Source: Ruegeria conchae (lineage in GTDB: Bacteria > Pseudomonadota > Alphaproteobacteria > Rhodobacterales > Rhodobacteraceae). From it: 53,802 nt of DNA. The notes under the pieces are model-generated. The model worked only from the letters and a program-made list of their open reading frames with translations, was not told the DNA's origin and made no database searches. The position numbers were made by a program, and so were the translations under genes. Position 1 is the first letter of the stretch, and each line of letters starts with the position of its first letter. The DNA lies in contig NZ_AEYW01000017.1 of NCBI RefSeq assembly GCF_000192475.1, positions 1 to 53,802 of the forward strand, written 5' to 3'. Below, in pieces: positions 24,267 to 32,196 of this stretch.

Positions 24267-24524
24267 ATGAAGCCGGTAGAAATCTACACCTCGCCGCTTT
24301 GCGGCTTTTGCCACGCTGCCAAACGGTTGTTGAAGCAGAAAGGCGTCAAGTTCTCGGAAGTCGACGTGCTGATGCATCCCAAACGCAAACCCGAAATGAT
24401 TCAGCGGGCGGGTGGGAAACGCACTGTGCCGCAGATTTTCATCGGCCAAACTCATGTTGGCGGTTGCGATGACCTCTACGAGCTTGAACGTCAGGGCAAG
24501 CTGGATCGTCTGCTCGCGGCCTGA
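24267..24524 (+). CDS. grxC: Glutaredoxin 3
   Basis: This 85-residue thioredoxin-fold protein has Cys12-Gly-Phe-Cys15 as active site, 'KRTVPQIFIGQTHVGGCDDL' with the cis-proline, and the GG glutathione-binding turn. It reduces disulfides and mixed disulfides using glutathione. The CGFC centre replaces the common CPYC. AAGGGACGGA lies before the ATG. Its TGA overlaps the amidase ATG, so the two are coupled. Confidence 0.94.
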   Translation: MKPVEIYTSPLCGFCHAAKRLLKQKGVKFSEVDVLMHPKRKPEMIQRAGGKRTVPQIFIGQTHVGGCDDLYELERQGKLDRLLAA

Positions 24525-25354
24525 TGCAGACCGCTCTGCTGCAAATCACCTCGTCGGACGACCCGGTCCAGAATCTGGACATGGTGCGCGCCATGATGGC
24601 TGAGGCGGCAGAGCAAGGCGCGGGCTTTATCTTGTCGCCCGAGGTGACGAACTGCGTCTCGACCAGCACTACGCGGCAGCGCGAAGTTTTGCAGCATGAA
24701 GAGGATGACATCACCCTGGCTGGCCTGCGCAAGCAGGCCGCTGATTTGGGTGTTTGGCTGCTGATCGGCTCTTTGGGGATCAAGACCCACGATGCCGATG
24801 GCCGCTTTGCCAACCGTAGCTTCATTATCAACCCGCAGGGGCAGATCGTGGCGCGATACGACAAGATCCACATGTTTGACGTGCAGGTCAGTGAGACCGA
24901 GACGTTCCGCGAATCGAAGAACTATCGCCCCGGCGAGAATGCCGTGATTGCTGAGACGGATTTCGGCAAAGTTGGTATGACGATCTGCTATGATATCCGC
25001 TTTCCGCATCTTTATGCAGCGCTGGCGCAGGCTGGTGCGCAGATTCTAACTGTCCCGGCAGCGTTTTCGCCGGTCACAGGTGCTGCACATTGGGAATCCC
25101 TGCTGCGCGCGCGGGCGATTGAAACCGGCTGCTGGGTGCTTGCCCCGGCGCAGGCTGGCGCGCATCCAAAGACGCGCGGCAAGACCCGATATACCCATGG
25201 CCACAGCATGGTCGTGGCCCCTTGGGGAGAGGTCGTCATCGACGCAGGCACCGATCCGGGCATTCACTTTTTCGAATTGCGTGATAGTTCTGTGTCCGAG
25301 GCGCGCCGACGCGTGCCCTCATTGACCCATGTACGGCCTTTCACAGGTCCCTGA
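24524..25354 (+). CDS. Nitrilase-superfamily carbon-nitrogen hydrolase (Nit1/Nit2-like)
   Basis: This 276-residue enzyme has the complete catalytic triad Glu40 ('LSPEVTN'), Lys114 ('YDKIHMFDV') and Cys155 ('MTICYDIRFP'). 'YDKIHMFDV' and 'ALAQAGAQILTVPAAFSPVTGAAHWE' place it in the Nit branch, whose members hydrolyse deaminated glutathione or act as omega-amidase. Overlap with the glutaredoxin gene is consistent with a glutathione-repair role, which is inference. marR follows after 15 bases. Confidence 0.92.
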   Translation: MQTALLQITSSDDPVQNLDMVRAMMAEAAEQGAGFILSPEVTNCVSTSTTRQREVLQHEEDDITLAGLRKQAADLGVWLLIGSLGIKTHDADGRFANRSFIINPQGQIVARYDKIHMFDVQVSETETFRESKNYRPGENAVIAETDFGKVGMTICYDIRFPHLYAALAQAGAQILTVPAAFSPVTGAAHWESLLRARAIETGCWVLAPAQAGAHPKTRGKTRYTHGHSMVVAPWGEVVIDAGTDPGIHFFELRDSSVSEARRRVPSLTHVRPFTGP

Positions 25355-25369
25355 TCCAGAACCTGGCTT

Positions 25370-25810
25370 ATGACGGACGAGAAAAATGCCCTGGCGGTCA
25401 CGCTGTTCAGCGAAATACTGACCGCGGACCAGCTATTGCGCAACCGGCTGAGCCGGGTGCTGCCCAAGGGCATGGAAATCTCGCATTTCTCGGTGCTGAA
25501 CCATCTGGTTTTTGTCGGAGACGAGCGTAGCCCGGCGCAGCTGGCCAACACGTTCCACGTGACCCGAGGGGCTATGACCAACACCTTGGCTAAGCTGGAA
25601 TGGGCCGGATACATTCACATACGCCCCGACTGGGACGATGCCCGCCGCAAAATGGTCGCCATCAGCCCCGCCGGCCGCCGCGCGCGCGATCAGGCGATTT
25701 CCTCGATAGCCCCGCTGATCAACCGCGTCGTCGGAGAGCTGGGGCTGGAGCGCGTCCGCAGCACGCTGCCGGTGCTGCGGGATTTGCGGTTGCAGTTGGA
25801 GGGGGAGTAG
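25370..25810 (+). CDS. MarR-family transcriptional regulator
   Basis: This 146-residue winged-helix regulator has 'SPAQLANTFHVTRGAMTNTLAKLEWAGYIHIRPDWDDARRKMVAISPAGRR' from about residue 50, the MarR HTH and wing with the DDARRK motif. It may be co-transcribed with grxC and the amidase. Its ligand and targets are not visible. Confidence 0.9.
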   Translation: MTDEKNALAVTLFSEILTADQLLRNRLSRVLPKGMEISHFSVLNHLVFVGDERSPAQLANTFHVTRGAMTNTLAKLEWAGYIHIRPDWDDARRKMVAISPAGRRARDQAISSIAPLINRVVGELGLERVRSTLPVLRDLRLQLEGE

Positions 25811-25871
25811 GGTTTCTTCCATTTGATTGTTTTTATCGAGCGGGGAATCAACTCCGGCGGGAAGAAATGGA

Positions 25872-26522
25872 TTGAGAGCTTACACACTTCTATTTGCCGT
25901 CATGGCGGTTCTGTTGACAGGTTGCGCCAAAAAGGCGGACTGGCATCAGAAAATGGTGCTGTATTTTGATACGCCGGACGGTCCGATGACTGCGTCAAGC
26001 GTTATCCGGGTGGATTTCACCGGCGCGATCGAATGGCTGGGCAGTATGGATGGGAATCATACAGACCTTACAGGCGAAGCGGTCGTGGCGGACCTTGGCG
26101 GGCGGTATCTTTTTGCATTGATTGAGGAAAATGCCGGTCCGTTGATTTGGCTGACCATGCTAAGAGAGTTTGATGACGTAGCCGGTTTCAAGGCTTCCAC
26201 CCGCAAAATAAAACGGCAAACTGAACCTCTCGATGTGCCGAGGGACTTATGGCCGCGATTGGTGACCTTTGAAGATATCGATGACTCAGCATCGATTCAA
26301 CTGGTGAATCCCGTTGATCTTACTGAGAGTTTCGGTCCGGGGTATAATATCCGTCGAGTGACAATTCAGGTCACGAAAGAACCAATCAGTAACGGAAAAA
26401 TCGAGACAGTATTGGCCTGGTGGAACGAATTGACGACGCCGATTGGAGGTCCGCGACGACCGTATGCTGATCCTCTGTATGCAATTGGAAAATGGGATTT
26501 TGTAAAAGAAGATAAATCGTAG
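25872..26522 (+). CDS. Lipoprotein of unknown function
   Basis: This 216-residue protein has a lipobox LLTGC with Cys18 and a soluble domain with no motif I recognise. I place the start at TTG 25872, which has GGGAAGAAA nearby and puts the signal peptide at the N-terminus; TTG at 25827 is an alternative. The stop codon is formed by the first bases of a repeat element (26519 on). Several tryptophans and 'WWNELTTPIGG' near the end suggest a folded domain. Confidence 0.65.
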   Translation: MRAYTLLFAVMAVLLTGCAKKADWHQKMVLYFDTPDGPMTASSVIRVDFTGAIEWLGSMDGNHTDLTGEAVVADLGGRYLFALIEENAGPLIWLTMLREFDDVAGFKASTRKIKRQTEPLDVPRDLWPRLVTFEDIDDSASIQLVNPVDLTESFGPGYNIRRVTIQVTKEPISNGKIETVLAWWNELTTPIGGPRRPYADPLYAIGKWDFVKEDKS

Positions 26523-26586
26523 GATGGGTGCTTGCATCCATCGCGCATGTCTTGTCGTTGGAATGATGGGTGTAAACCACCATCCC
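26519..26586. repeat. REP-like extragenic repeat with two hairpins
   Basis: The element starts GTAGGATGGGTGC and folds as GATGGGTGC-TT-GCATCCATC (one G-T pair). A second imperfect hairpin, GATGGGTG-TAAA-CCACCATC, follows. GTAGGGTGGGTT-type ends are widespread in proteobacterial REP elements. It fills the gap between the lipoprotein gene and convergent ubiG and supplies the TAG stop of the former. Confidence 0.6.
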
Positions 26587-26590
26587 ACTC

Positions 26591-27337
26591 TCACCCCGAC
26601 TTCACACTCGCCGTCACATAATTCACGCTCAAATCCCGGTCCGAGACCGACCAGCTCCACAGGATCGGATTGAACACGAACCCTTTGCGGTCCACCGGTT
26701 CCAGTCCGGCCTGGCGCAGCAGGTCGAACAGCTCATCGGGGGTGATGAACTTGCTCCACTCATGCGTGCCGCGGGGCAGCCAGCGCATGACGACCTCGGC
26801 CCCGAAAACGGCCATCGCATAGGATTTTGGGTTGCGGTTGATGGTCGAGCAGATCAGCAACCCGCCCGGTTTCAGCAACTGTTGCGAGGCTGTCAGGAAA
26901 CCCAACGGATCGGCCACGTGTTCGACCACCTCCATGTTCAGCACCACGTCGAATTGCTCGCCCGCGGCGGCCATGTCCTCGGCGGTGGTGTGGCGATAGT
27001 CGATCTGCAGGCCAGATTGCTCGGCATGGATGCGGGCGACGGGCAGGTTGCCCTCGGCGGCGTCGGCGCCGACCACCGTAGCCCCAAGGCGGGCCATGGG
27101 TTCGCTCAGCAACCCGCCGCCGCATCCGATATCCAACAGGCGCAGGCCCTCGAACGGGCGCGGGGTCTTCAGATCACGGTCAAATTCGCCCGCGATCTGC
27201 TGTGTGATATAATCCAGACGGCACGGATTCAGCATGTGCAGAGGTTTGAATTTCCCATGCGGGTCCCACCATTCGGCGGCCATCGCCTCGAATTTCGCGA
27301 TCTCTGACGGGTCGACCGTGTTCGGATGCGCTTGCAT
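26591..27337 (-). CDS. ubiG: Ubiquinone biosynthesis O-methyltransferase UbiG
   Basis: This 248-residue enzyme makes both O-methylations of the ubiquinone ring. It begins '[32 protein letters not shown]', typical for UbiG. The SAM site is '[20 protein letters not shown]', and 'EVVEHVADP' and '[14 protein letters not shown]' are further family motifs. It is monocistronic and leftward, with a 48-bp divergent gap to pip. ubiE and ubiB lie at 40.8-43.1 kb. Confidence 0.96.
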   Translation of the reverse strand: MQAHPNTVDPSEIAKFEAMAAEWWDPHGKFKPLHMLNPCRLDYITQQIAGEFDRDLKTPRPFEGLRLLDIGCGGGLLSEPMARLGATVVGADAAEGNLPVARIHAEQSGLQIDYRHTTAEDMAAAGEQFDVVLNMEVVEHVADPLGFLTASQQLLKPGGLLICSTINRNPKSYAMAVFGAEVVMRWLPRGTHEWSKFITPDELFDLLRQAGLEPVDRKGFVFNPILWSWSVSDRDLSVNYVTASVKSG

Positions 27338-27385
27338 TCCTGTCTCCGTGTGCTCTTTTACGCTTAAGGACTATATAGGGCCGTA

Positions 27386-28363
27386 ATGGATAAGTACCCG
27401 GACCAAAAGCGCGCAGTCCAATATCTTTACCCGCCGATCGATCCGTTCGATCAGCGCGTCGTTGATATGGGCGATGGGCACCGTATTTATGTCGAACAAT
27501 GCGGTAATCCCAATGGGATACCGGTCGTGGTGCTGCATGGTGGGCCGGGTGGCGGTTGCAGCCCCGCGATGCGGCGCTATTTCGATCCAGAAGTCTACCG
27601 GGTGATTCTCTTTGATCAGCGCGGTTGTGGCCGCTCAAGGCCCACGGCCTCGGTCGAAGACAATACGACCTGGCATCTGGTCGAGGATATCGAACGGTTG
27701 CGAACGCTGTTTGATGTCGAGGACTGGATTGTGTTTGGCGGCAGCTGGGGTGCAACACTGGCTTTGATTTACGCGCAGACACACCCGGATCGGGTCAACC
27801 GTCTGGTGTTGCGCGGCGTGTTTCTGGCGACGCAGGCCGAGCTCGATTGGTTTTATGGTGGCGGTGCGGGCAAGTTTTGGCCGGAACAGTGGGCCAAGTT
27901 TGCATCCCTGTTGCCCGAGGCCGAACAGTCTGACGCGATCAATGCCTATCACAAGCGTCTCTTTTCGGGCGATCGTGCGACCGAGATCCTCTTTGCGCGC
28001 GCTTGGTCTCATTGGGAGAACGCTCTGGCCTCAATCCACACCAACGGATCGGTTGGGGAAAGCCCCGGGGAATACGCCCGTACCTTTGCACGGCTGGAAA
28101 ATCATTATTTCAGGAACGGCGCGTTTCTCGAGTATGACGGCCAGATTCTGGACCAGATGGACCGTATCGCGCATATTCCCGGCCATATCGTGCAGGGAAG
28201 GTATGATATGATCTGTCCACCGCAAGCGGCTTGGAACCTGGCGCAACGATGGCCCGGCGTTGACTTGAAAATGGTGCGCCAGGCAGGGCACGCCTTGTCT
28301 GAACCGGGTATAAGCGTTGAGCTGGTCCGGATTATGGACCGCGTGGCGGAGGGTACGGCATGA
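27386..28363 (+). CDS. pip: Proline iminopeptidase
   Basis: This 325-residue alpha/beta hydrolase removes N-terminal proline from peptides. 'VVLHGGPGGGCSPAMRRYFDP' (oxyanion loop), 'FDQRGCGRSRP', the nucleophile elbow GGSWG and the C-terminal His in 'RQAGHALSEPG' identify it. Its stop overlaps the start of the next gene by four bases (ATGA). Confidence 0.94.
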   Translation: MDKYPDQKRAVQYLYPPIDPFDQRVVDMGDGHRIYVEQCGNPNGIPVVVLHGGPGGGCSPAMRRYFDPEVYRVILFDQRGCGRSRPTASVEDNTTWHLVEDIERLRTLFDVEDWIVFGGSWGATLALIYAQTHPDRVNRLVLRGVFLATQAELDWFYGGGAGKFWPEQWAKFASLLPEAEQSDAINAYHKRLFSGDRATEILFARAWSHWENALASIHTNGSVGESPGEYARTFARLENHYFRNGAFLEYDGQILDQMDRIAHIPGHIVQGRYDMICPPQAAWNLAQRWPGVDLKMVRQAGHALSEPGISVELVRIMDRVAEGTA

Positions 28364-29178
28364 CCAGGATCGACCGTCGTGCAATGTTTGCCTCGGGTGC
28401 TGCCGCCGCCTTGCTGGCGGCGACGGGCGGGTCGCTGGCGGATACACCAAAGACAGGTGGCAAGTTGCGGCTTGCGGTTCCGCGCGATGAGAGTTTGGAA
28501 ATATTAGCGCGCGGGGCCGTGTTCGACACCCTGACCGAAGTCGCATCAGATGGGACCTTGCGCGGCGAACTGGCAAAAGCTTGGCAGGCTGAAGAACACG
28601 CGCGTTTATGGAGCTTTGATCTACGCGACGACGCGATGTTCCATGATGGATTCGCCTTGCATGCAGACGATGTAGCTGCGGTATTTTCAGACATCGGACG
28701 CGCGGAGGCCCTGGCCCCTGATCGCGTTAGGTTGGAACTGGCCGCGCCCAATCCTGGTTTGCCCTTCTTGCTGGCCGACAGTCGGTTTGTCGTGACACGT
28801 GACGGGCAGGGAGTTACCCCATTGAACACGGCAACGGGCACGGGGTGCTATCGTGTAGAACGGGCCGAGGATTCTCGCCATTTCCTTGGGCGCAAGGTGG
28901 CGGGCCACTACAAAAATGGCCACGCGGGTTGGGCTGATGCGTTGGAAATCATTGTGATCCCTGATGCGCGTGTGCGGGCCGAGGCTTTGCGGGATGGATA
29001 TGTGGACATTGCTGCCCTGCCCGAAGGTGATGAGCTTAAGGATCAACGCGGCCTCAGATACCATCCAGGTAAGACCGACATGGCGCTGGCGGTGGCCGCG
29101 CATGTCGGCATGCCGCGTCAGATTGGCAAGGGGTCGCTGGACGATGGGCGCATCGCCGAGCGGTGGTGGCTGGCCTAA
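28360..29178 (+). CDS. Shortened family-5 solute-binding-like protein
   Basis: This 272-residue protein has a Tat-like signal (DRRAMFASGAAAALLAATGG) and then the N-terminal region of an extracellular solute-binding protein family 5 ('GGKLRLAVPRD', 'LAKAWQAEEHARLWSFDLRDDAMFHDGFALHADDVAAVF'). Family members are about 500 residues; here the C-lobe is largely missing. The end, 'LDDGRIAERWWLA', resembles the natural end of full-length relatives as I recall them, which suggests internal loss rather than simple truncation. No ABC permease or ATPase lies nearby. It may be a compact binding protein or a decaying gene. Confidence 0.75.
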   Translation: MTRIDRRAMFASGAAAALLAATGGSLADTPKTGGKLRLAVPRDESLEILARGAVFDTLTEVASDGTLRGELAKAWQAEEHARLWSFDLRDDAMFHDGFALHADDVAAVFSDIGRAEALAPDRVRLELAAPNPGLPFLLADSRFVVTRDGQGVTPLNTATGTGCYRVERAEDSRHFLGRKVAGHYKNGHAGWADALEIIVIPDARVRAEALRDGYVDIAALPEGDELKDQRGLRYHPGKTDMALAVAAHVGMPRQIGKGSLDDGRIAERWWLA

Positions 29179-29203
29179 ATCCGATCACGATTTTCGCCGG
29201 GGG

Positions 29204-29232
29204 TTGCAGACTCGGAAAAGCCTGCGTATATG
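29204..29232 (+). promoter_or_regulatory. Sigma70-type promoter of the rimP-nusA-infB operon
   Basis: TTGCAG (29204-29209) and TATATG (29227-29232) are separated by exactly 17 bases. Transcription would start near 29239, giving a structured leader of about 100 nt before rimP. Confidence 0.6.
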
Positions 29233-29243
29233 CAGTTACAACA

Positions 29244-29310
29244 GCGGCGCGTTGGACTTCTGGTCCGGGGCTCCACCGGGAATTTCGACGGGCCGCGCGC
29301 CCGTTTTTTT
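29244..29310 (+). ncRNA. Structured rimP leader with possible attenuator
   Basis: The leader contains a small hairpin GGAC-TTCTG-GTCC (29254-29266) and a terminator-like hairpin ACGGGC-CGCGC-GCCCGT (29288-29304) followed by seven T residues. GGCGCG at 29246-29251 can pair with CGCGCC at 29296-29301, which would break the terminator stem. This mutually exclusive folding suggests attenuation of the operon; it is inferred from sequence only. Confidence 0.5.
29288..29310 (+). terminator. Intrinsic terminator in rimP leader
   Basis: A perfect 6-bp GC stem (ACGGGC/GCCCGT) with a 5-base loop and a T7 run lies between the promoter and the rimP start. It either ends the upstream pip transcript or attenuates rimP expression. 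Confidence 0.75.
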
Positions 29311-29338
29311 GTGCCCGATGACAGGGTAGAGAACCTGA

Positions 29339-29929
29339 ATGACAAACGACCTGATAGCCAAAGCAGCCATTGACCGGCGACTGGCCGAGATCATCACACC
29401 CGTGATCGAGGATCTGGGGTATGAGCTGGTGCGCATCCGCCTGATGAGCGGCAAGACCACCACGATGCAGATCATGGCTGACAAGCCCGATGGCGGCATC
29501 GAAGTAGATGACTGCGCCGAGATTTCGAACGCAGTGAGTGCCACGCTGGATGTCGAGGACCCGATTCTTGATGCCTATACGCTTGAAGTGTCCAGCCCCG
29601 GCATCGACCGCCCTCTGACCCGTCTCAAGGATTTCGAGACCTTCGAAGGATACGAGGCCAAGATTGAGACCGCTGAACTGATCGACGGCCGCCGCCGCTT
29701 TAAGGGTGAACTGGCCGGGATCGAAGGGGATGAGGTACTGATCAATATTCCCGAAGGGGACGAGACGATCACCATCGGTCTGCAATTCGACTGGCTGAGC
29801 GACGCCAAGCTGGTCCTGACTGATGACCTGATCAAGGAAATGCTGCGCCAGCGAAAAGACGCCGGTGCCCTGAACGAAAACGCTTTCGACGAGATTGAGA
29901 CCGAAGGGTCCGAAGAGGAGACGAACTGA
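29339..29929 (+). CDS. rimP: Ribosome maturation factor RimP
   Basis: This 196-residue protein is needed for 30S subunit assembly. The N-terminal domain has '[17 protein letters not shown]' and '[24 protein letters not shown]'; '[14 protein letters not shown]' is the diagnostic motif. The C-terminal SH3-like domain ends in an acidic tail ([12 protein letters not shown]). The stop overlaps the nusA start. Confidence 0.96.
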   Translation: MTNDLIAKAAIDRRLAEIITPVIEDLGYELVRIRLMSGKTTTMQIMADKPDGGIEVDDCAEISNAVSATLDVEDPILDAYTLEVSSPGIDRPLTRLKDFETFEGYEAKIETAELIDGRRRFKGELAGIEGDEVLINIPEGDETITIGLQFDWLSDAKLVLTDDLIKEMLRQRKDAGALNENAFDEIETEGSEEETN

Positions 29930-31542
29930 TGGCAATCACCTCAGCCAACCAGCTGGAGCTGCTGCAGACCGCCGAGGCCGTGGCCCGCGAAAAGATGATC
30001 GACCCCGGTCTGGTTGTCGAAGCGATGGAGGAATCGCTCGCCCGTGCCGCCAAGAGCCGTTACGGCGCCGAGATGGACATCCGCGTGTCCATCGACCGCA
30101 AAACCGGCAAGGCGACCTTTACCCGCGTCCGTACTGTGGTCGAGGATGAAGAGCTTGAAAACTATCAGGCCGAGTTCACCGTCGAGCAGGCCAAACAATA
30201 TATGGAAAACCCCGAGGTTGGTGACGTCTTCGTAGAAGAGGTTCCGCCGGTTGAAATGGGTCGTATTGCTGCTCAGTCCGCCAAGCAGGTGATCCTGCAA
30301 AAGGTTCGCGAAGCTGAGCGTGACCGTCAGTACGAAGAATTCAAGGATCGCGCTGGCACCATCATCAACGGTGCCGTCAAACGCGAAGAGTTTGGCAATG
30401 TCATCGTCGATCTGGGTGGGGCCGAGGCTGTTCTGCGCCGCAATGACAAGATCGGCCGCGAAAGCTATCGCCCGAATGACCGCGTGCGCGCCTATATCAA
30501 GGAAGTGCGCCGCGAAGTTCGTGGTCACCAGATCTTCCTGTCGCGTACCGCGCCGGAATTTATGGCTGAGTTGTTCAAGATGGAAGTGCCGGAGATTTAT
30601 GATGGCATCATTGAGGTCAAGGCGGTGGCTCGTGACCCCGGCTCACGCGCGAAGATCGCCGTGATTTCCTATGATGGCTCGATTGACCCTGTTGGTGCCT
30701 GCGTTGGTATGCGCGGCAGCCGGGTACAGGCCGTTGTGAACGAGCTGCAGGGTGAAAAGATCGACATCATCCCGTGGAACGAAGATCAGCCGACTTTCCT
30801 GGTGAACGCTCTGCAGCCTGCTGAGGTCTCCAAGGTGGTTCTGGACGAAGAAGCCGGAAAGATCGAAGTTGTGGTGCCTGAGGAACAACTGAGCCTCGCC
30901 ATCGGTCGCCGCGGTCAGAACGTGCGTCTGGCCAGCCAGTTGACCAATCTGGACATCGACATCATGACCGAAGCCGAAGAATCGGCCCGCCGTCAGAAAG
31001 AGTTCGAAGCCCGTACACAGCTGTTCATGGAAACGCTGGATTTGGACGAGTTCTTCGCGCAACTGCTGGTTTCGGAAGGATTCACCAACCTCGAAGAAGT
31101 GGCCTATGTCGAAATCGAGGAACTGCTGGTCATCGACGGTGTTGACGAAGGCACTGCGCAAGAACTGCAGACGCGTGCTCGTGAATTCCTGGAAGCGCAG
31201 GCCAAGGCAGCTTTGGATGCCGCGCGCGCTCTGGGCGCCGAGGACAGCCTCATTGAATTCGAAGGCCTGACACCCCAGATGGTAGAGGCGCTGGCTAAGG
31301 ACGATGTGAAGACGCTGGAAGACTTCGCAACCTGTGCCGATTGGGAACTGGCCGGTGGCTGGACCACAGTTGATGGTGAGCGCATCAAGGATGATGGTGT
31401 TCTGGAACCTTTCGGCGTGACGCTGGAAGAGGCTCAGGACTTGGTCATGACGGCGCGCATCATGTTGGGCTGGGTTGATCCGGCTGAATTGGAGCAGGCC
31501 GAAGAAGACGGCGAAGCAACCGATGAGGAGGTCGAGGCCTGA
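29929..31542 (+). CDS. nusA: Transcription termination/antitermination factor NusA
   Basis: This 537-residue protein has an N-terminal RNA polymerase-binding domain (1-125), S1 (about 130-200), and two KH domains (about 200-345) with '[26 protein letters not shown]' and '[16 protein letters not shown]'. C-terminal helix-hairpin-helix repeats (about 365-520) and an acidic tail follow. It modulates pausing, termination and rRNA antitermination. It lies second in the rimP operon. Confidence 0.97.
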   Translation: MAITSANQLELLQTAEAVAREKMIDPGLVVEAMEESLARAAKSRYGAEMDIRVSIDRKTGKATFTRVRTVVEDEELENYQAEFTVEQAKQYMENPEVGDVFVEEVPPVEMGRIAAQSAKQVILQKVREAERDRQYEEFKDRAGTIINGAVKREEFGNVIVDLGGAEAVLRRNDKIGRESYRPNDRVRAYIKEVRREVRGHQIFLSRTAPEFMAELFKMEVPEIYDGIIEVKAVARDPGSRAKIAVISYDGSIDPVGACVGMRGSRVQAVVNELQGEKIDIIPWNEDQPTFLVNALQPAEVSKVVLDEEAGKIEVVVPEEQLSLAIGRRGQNVRLASQLTNLDIDIMTEAEESARRQKEFEARTQLFMETLDLDEFFAQLLVSEGFTNLEEVAYVEIEELLVIDGVDEGTAQELQTRAREFLEAQAKAALDAARALGAEDSLIEFEGLTPQMVEALAKDDVKTLEDFATCADWELAGGWTTVDGERIKDDGVLEPFGVTLEEAQDLVMTARIMLGWVDPAELEQAEEDGEATDEEVEA

Positions 31543-31564
31543 TCTCAGGCCTCGGGTGGCTGGC

Positions 31565-32188
31565 ATGGGTCGCGGTGGCGTCCAAAAGGATCGGTCGGAA
31601 GGCCCTGAACGCAAGTGCATCGCCACTGGCGAGATTCAGCCTAAATATGGCTTGATCCGCTTTGTGGCAGGGCCGGACGGTCAGGTCTTTCCCGATGTTG
31701 CGGCTAAATTGCCGGGGCGCGGGGTCTATGTGGCGGCGGATCGCGCCGCGCTGGACAAAGCAGTGAGTAAGAAACTGTTCTCGCGTGGGTTCAAGGCGCA
31801 GGTGAGTGCGGCCAAGGATCTAACAGATGAGGTCGAAAAACAGGTGGCGCGCCGGGTGATCGAGCTGATCAGTTTGGCGCGCAAGTCCGGAGATGCGGTC
31901 GCCGGGTATGAAAAGGTCAAATCGTGGCTGGACCGGGAAGATGCCCAGGTATTGATTCAAGCCTCCGACGGATCGGGGCGCGGTAAGTCGAAACTCAGCA
32001 CGCCGCACTTTGGAAAATACATCGGCTGGCTGACTGCGGATGAGCTTGGGGCGGCATTTGGGCGCCAAACCGTGATTCATGCGGCCATGGCCTCTGGCGG
32101 ACTCGCCAAACGTGTTGTAGAGGAAGCGCAGCGCCTGCGTGGCTTGCGCGAAAAGGATGACGGCGGCAAGGGCCGCTCGGAAGGGTAA
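31565..32188 (+). CDS. YlxR (DUF448) - L7Ae-like fused RNA-binding protein
   Basis: This 207-residue protein joins a YlxR domain (about 10-85; '[20 protein letters not shown]' and '[14 protein letters not shown]') to an L7Ae/L30e-like domain (about 95-190; '[21 protein letters not shown]'). In Bacillus these are two separate genes, ylxR and ylxQ, between nusA and infB. The fusion keeps the same position here. It probably binds RNA in the transcription/translation machinery; the exact role is unknown. The frame opens earlier, but ATG 31565 fits the nusA spacing. Confidence 0.88.
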   Translation: MGRGGVQKDRSEGPERKCIATGEIQPKYGLIRFVAGPDGQVFPDVAAKLPGRGVYVAADRAALDKAVSKKLFSRGFKAQVSAAKDLTDEVEKQVARRVIELISLARKSGDAVAGYEKVKSWLDREDAQVLIQASDGSGRGKSKLSTPHFGKYIGWLTADELGAAFGRQTVIHAAMASGGLAKRVVEEAQRLRGLREKDDGGKGRSEG

Positions 32189-32196
32189 GAAGCTTA

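Noticed and set aside
29179..29338. tRNA gene before rimP, as in enteric metY-rimP
   Set aside because: No cloverleaf or T-loop sequence is present; the bases fold as leader hairpins and a terminator.
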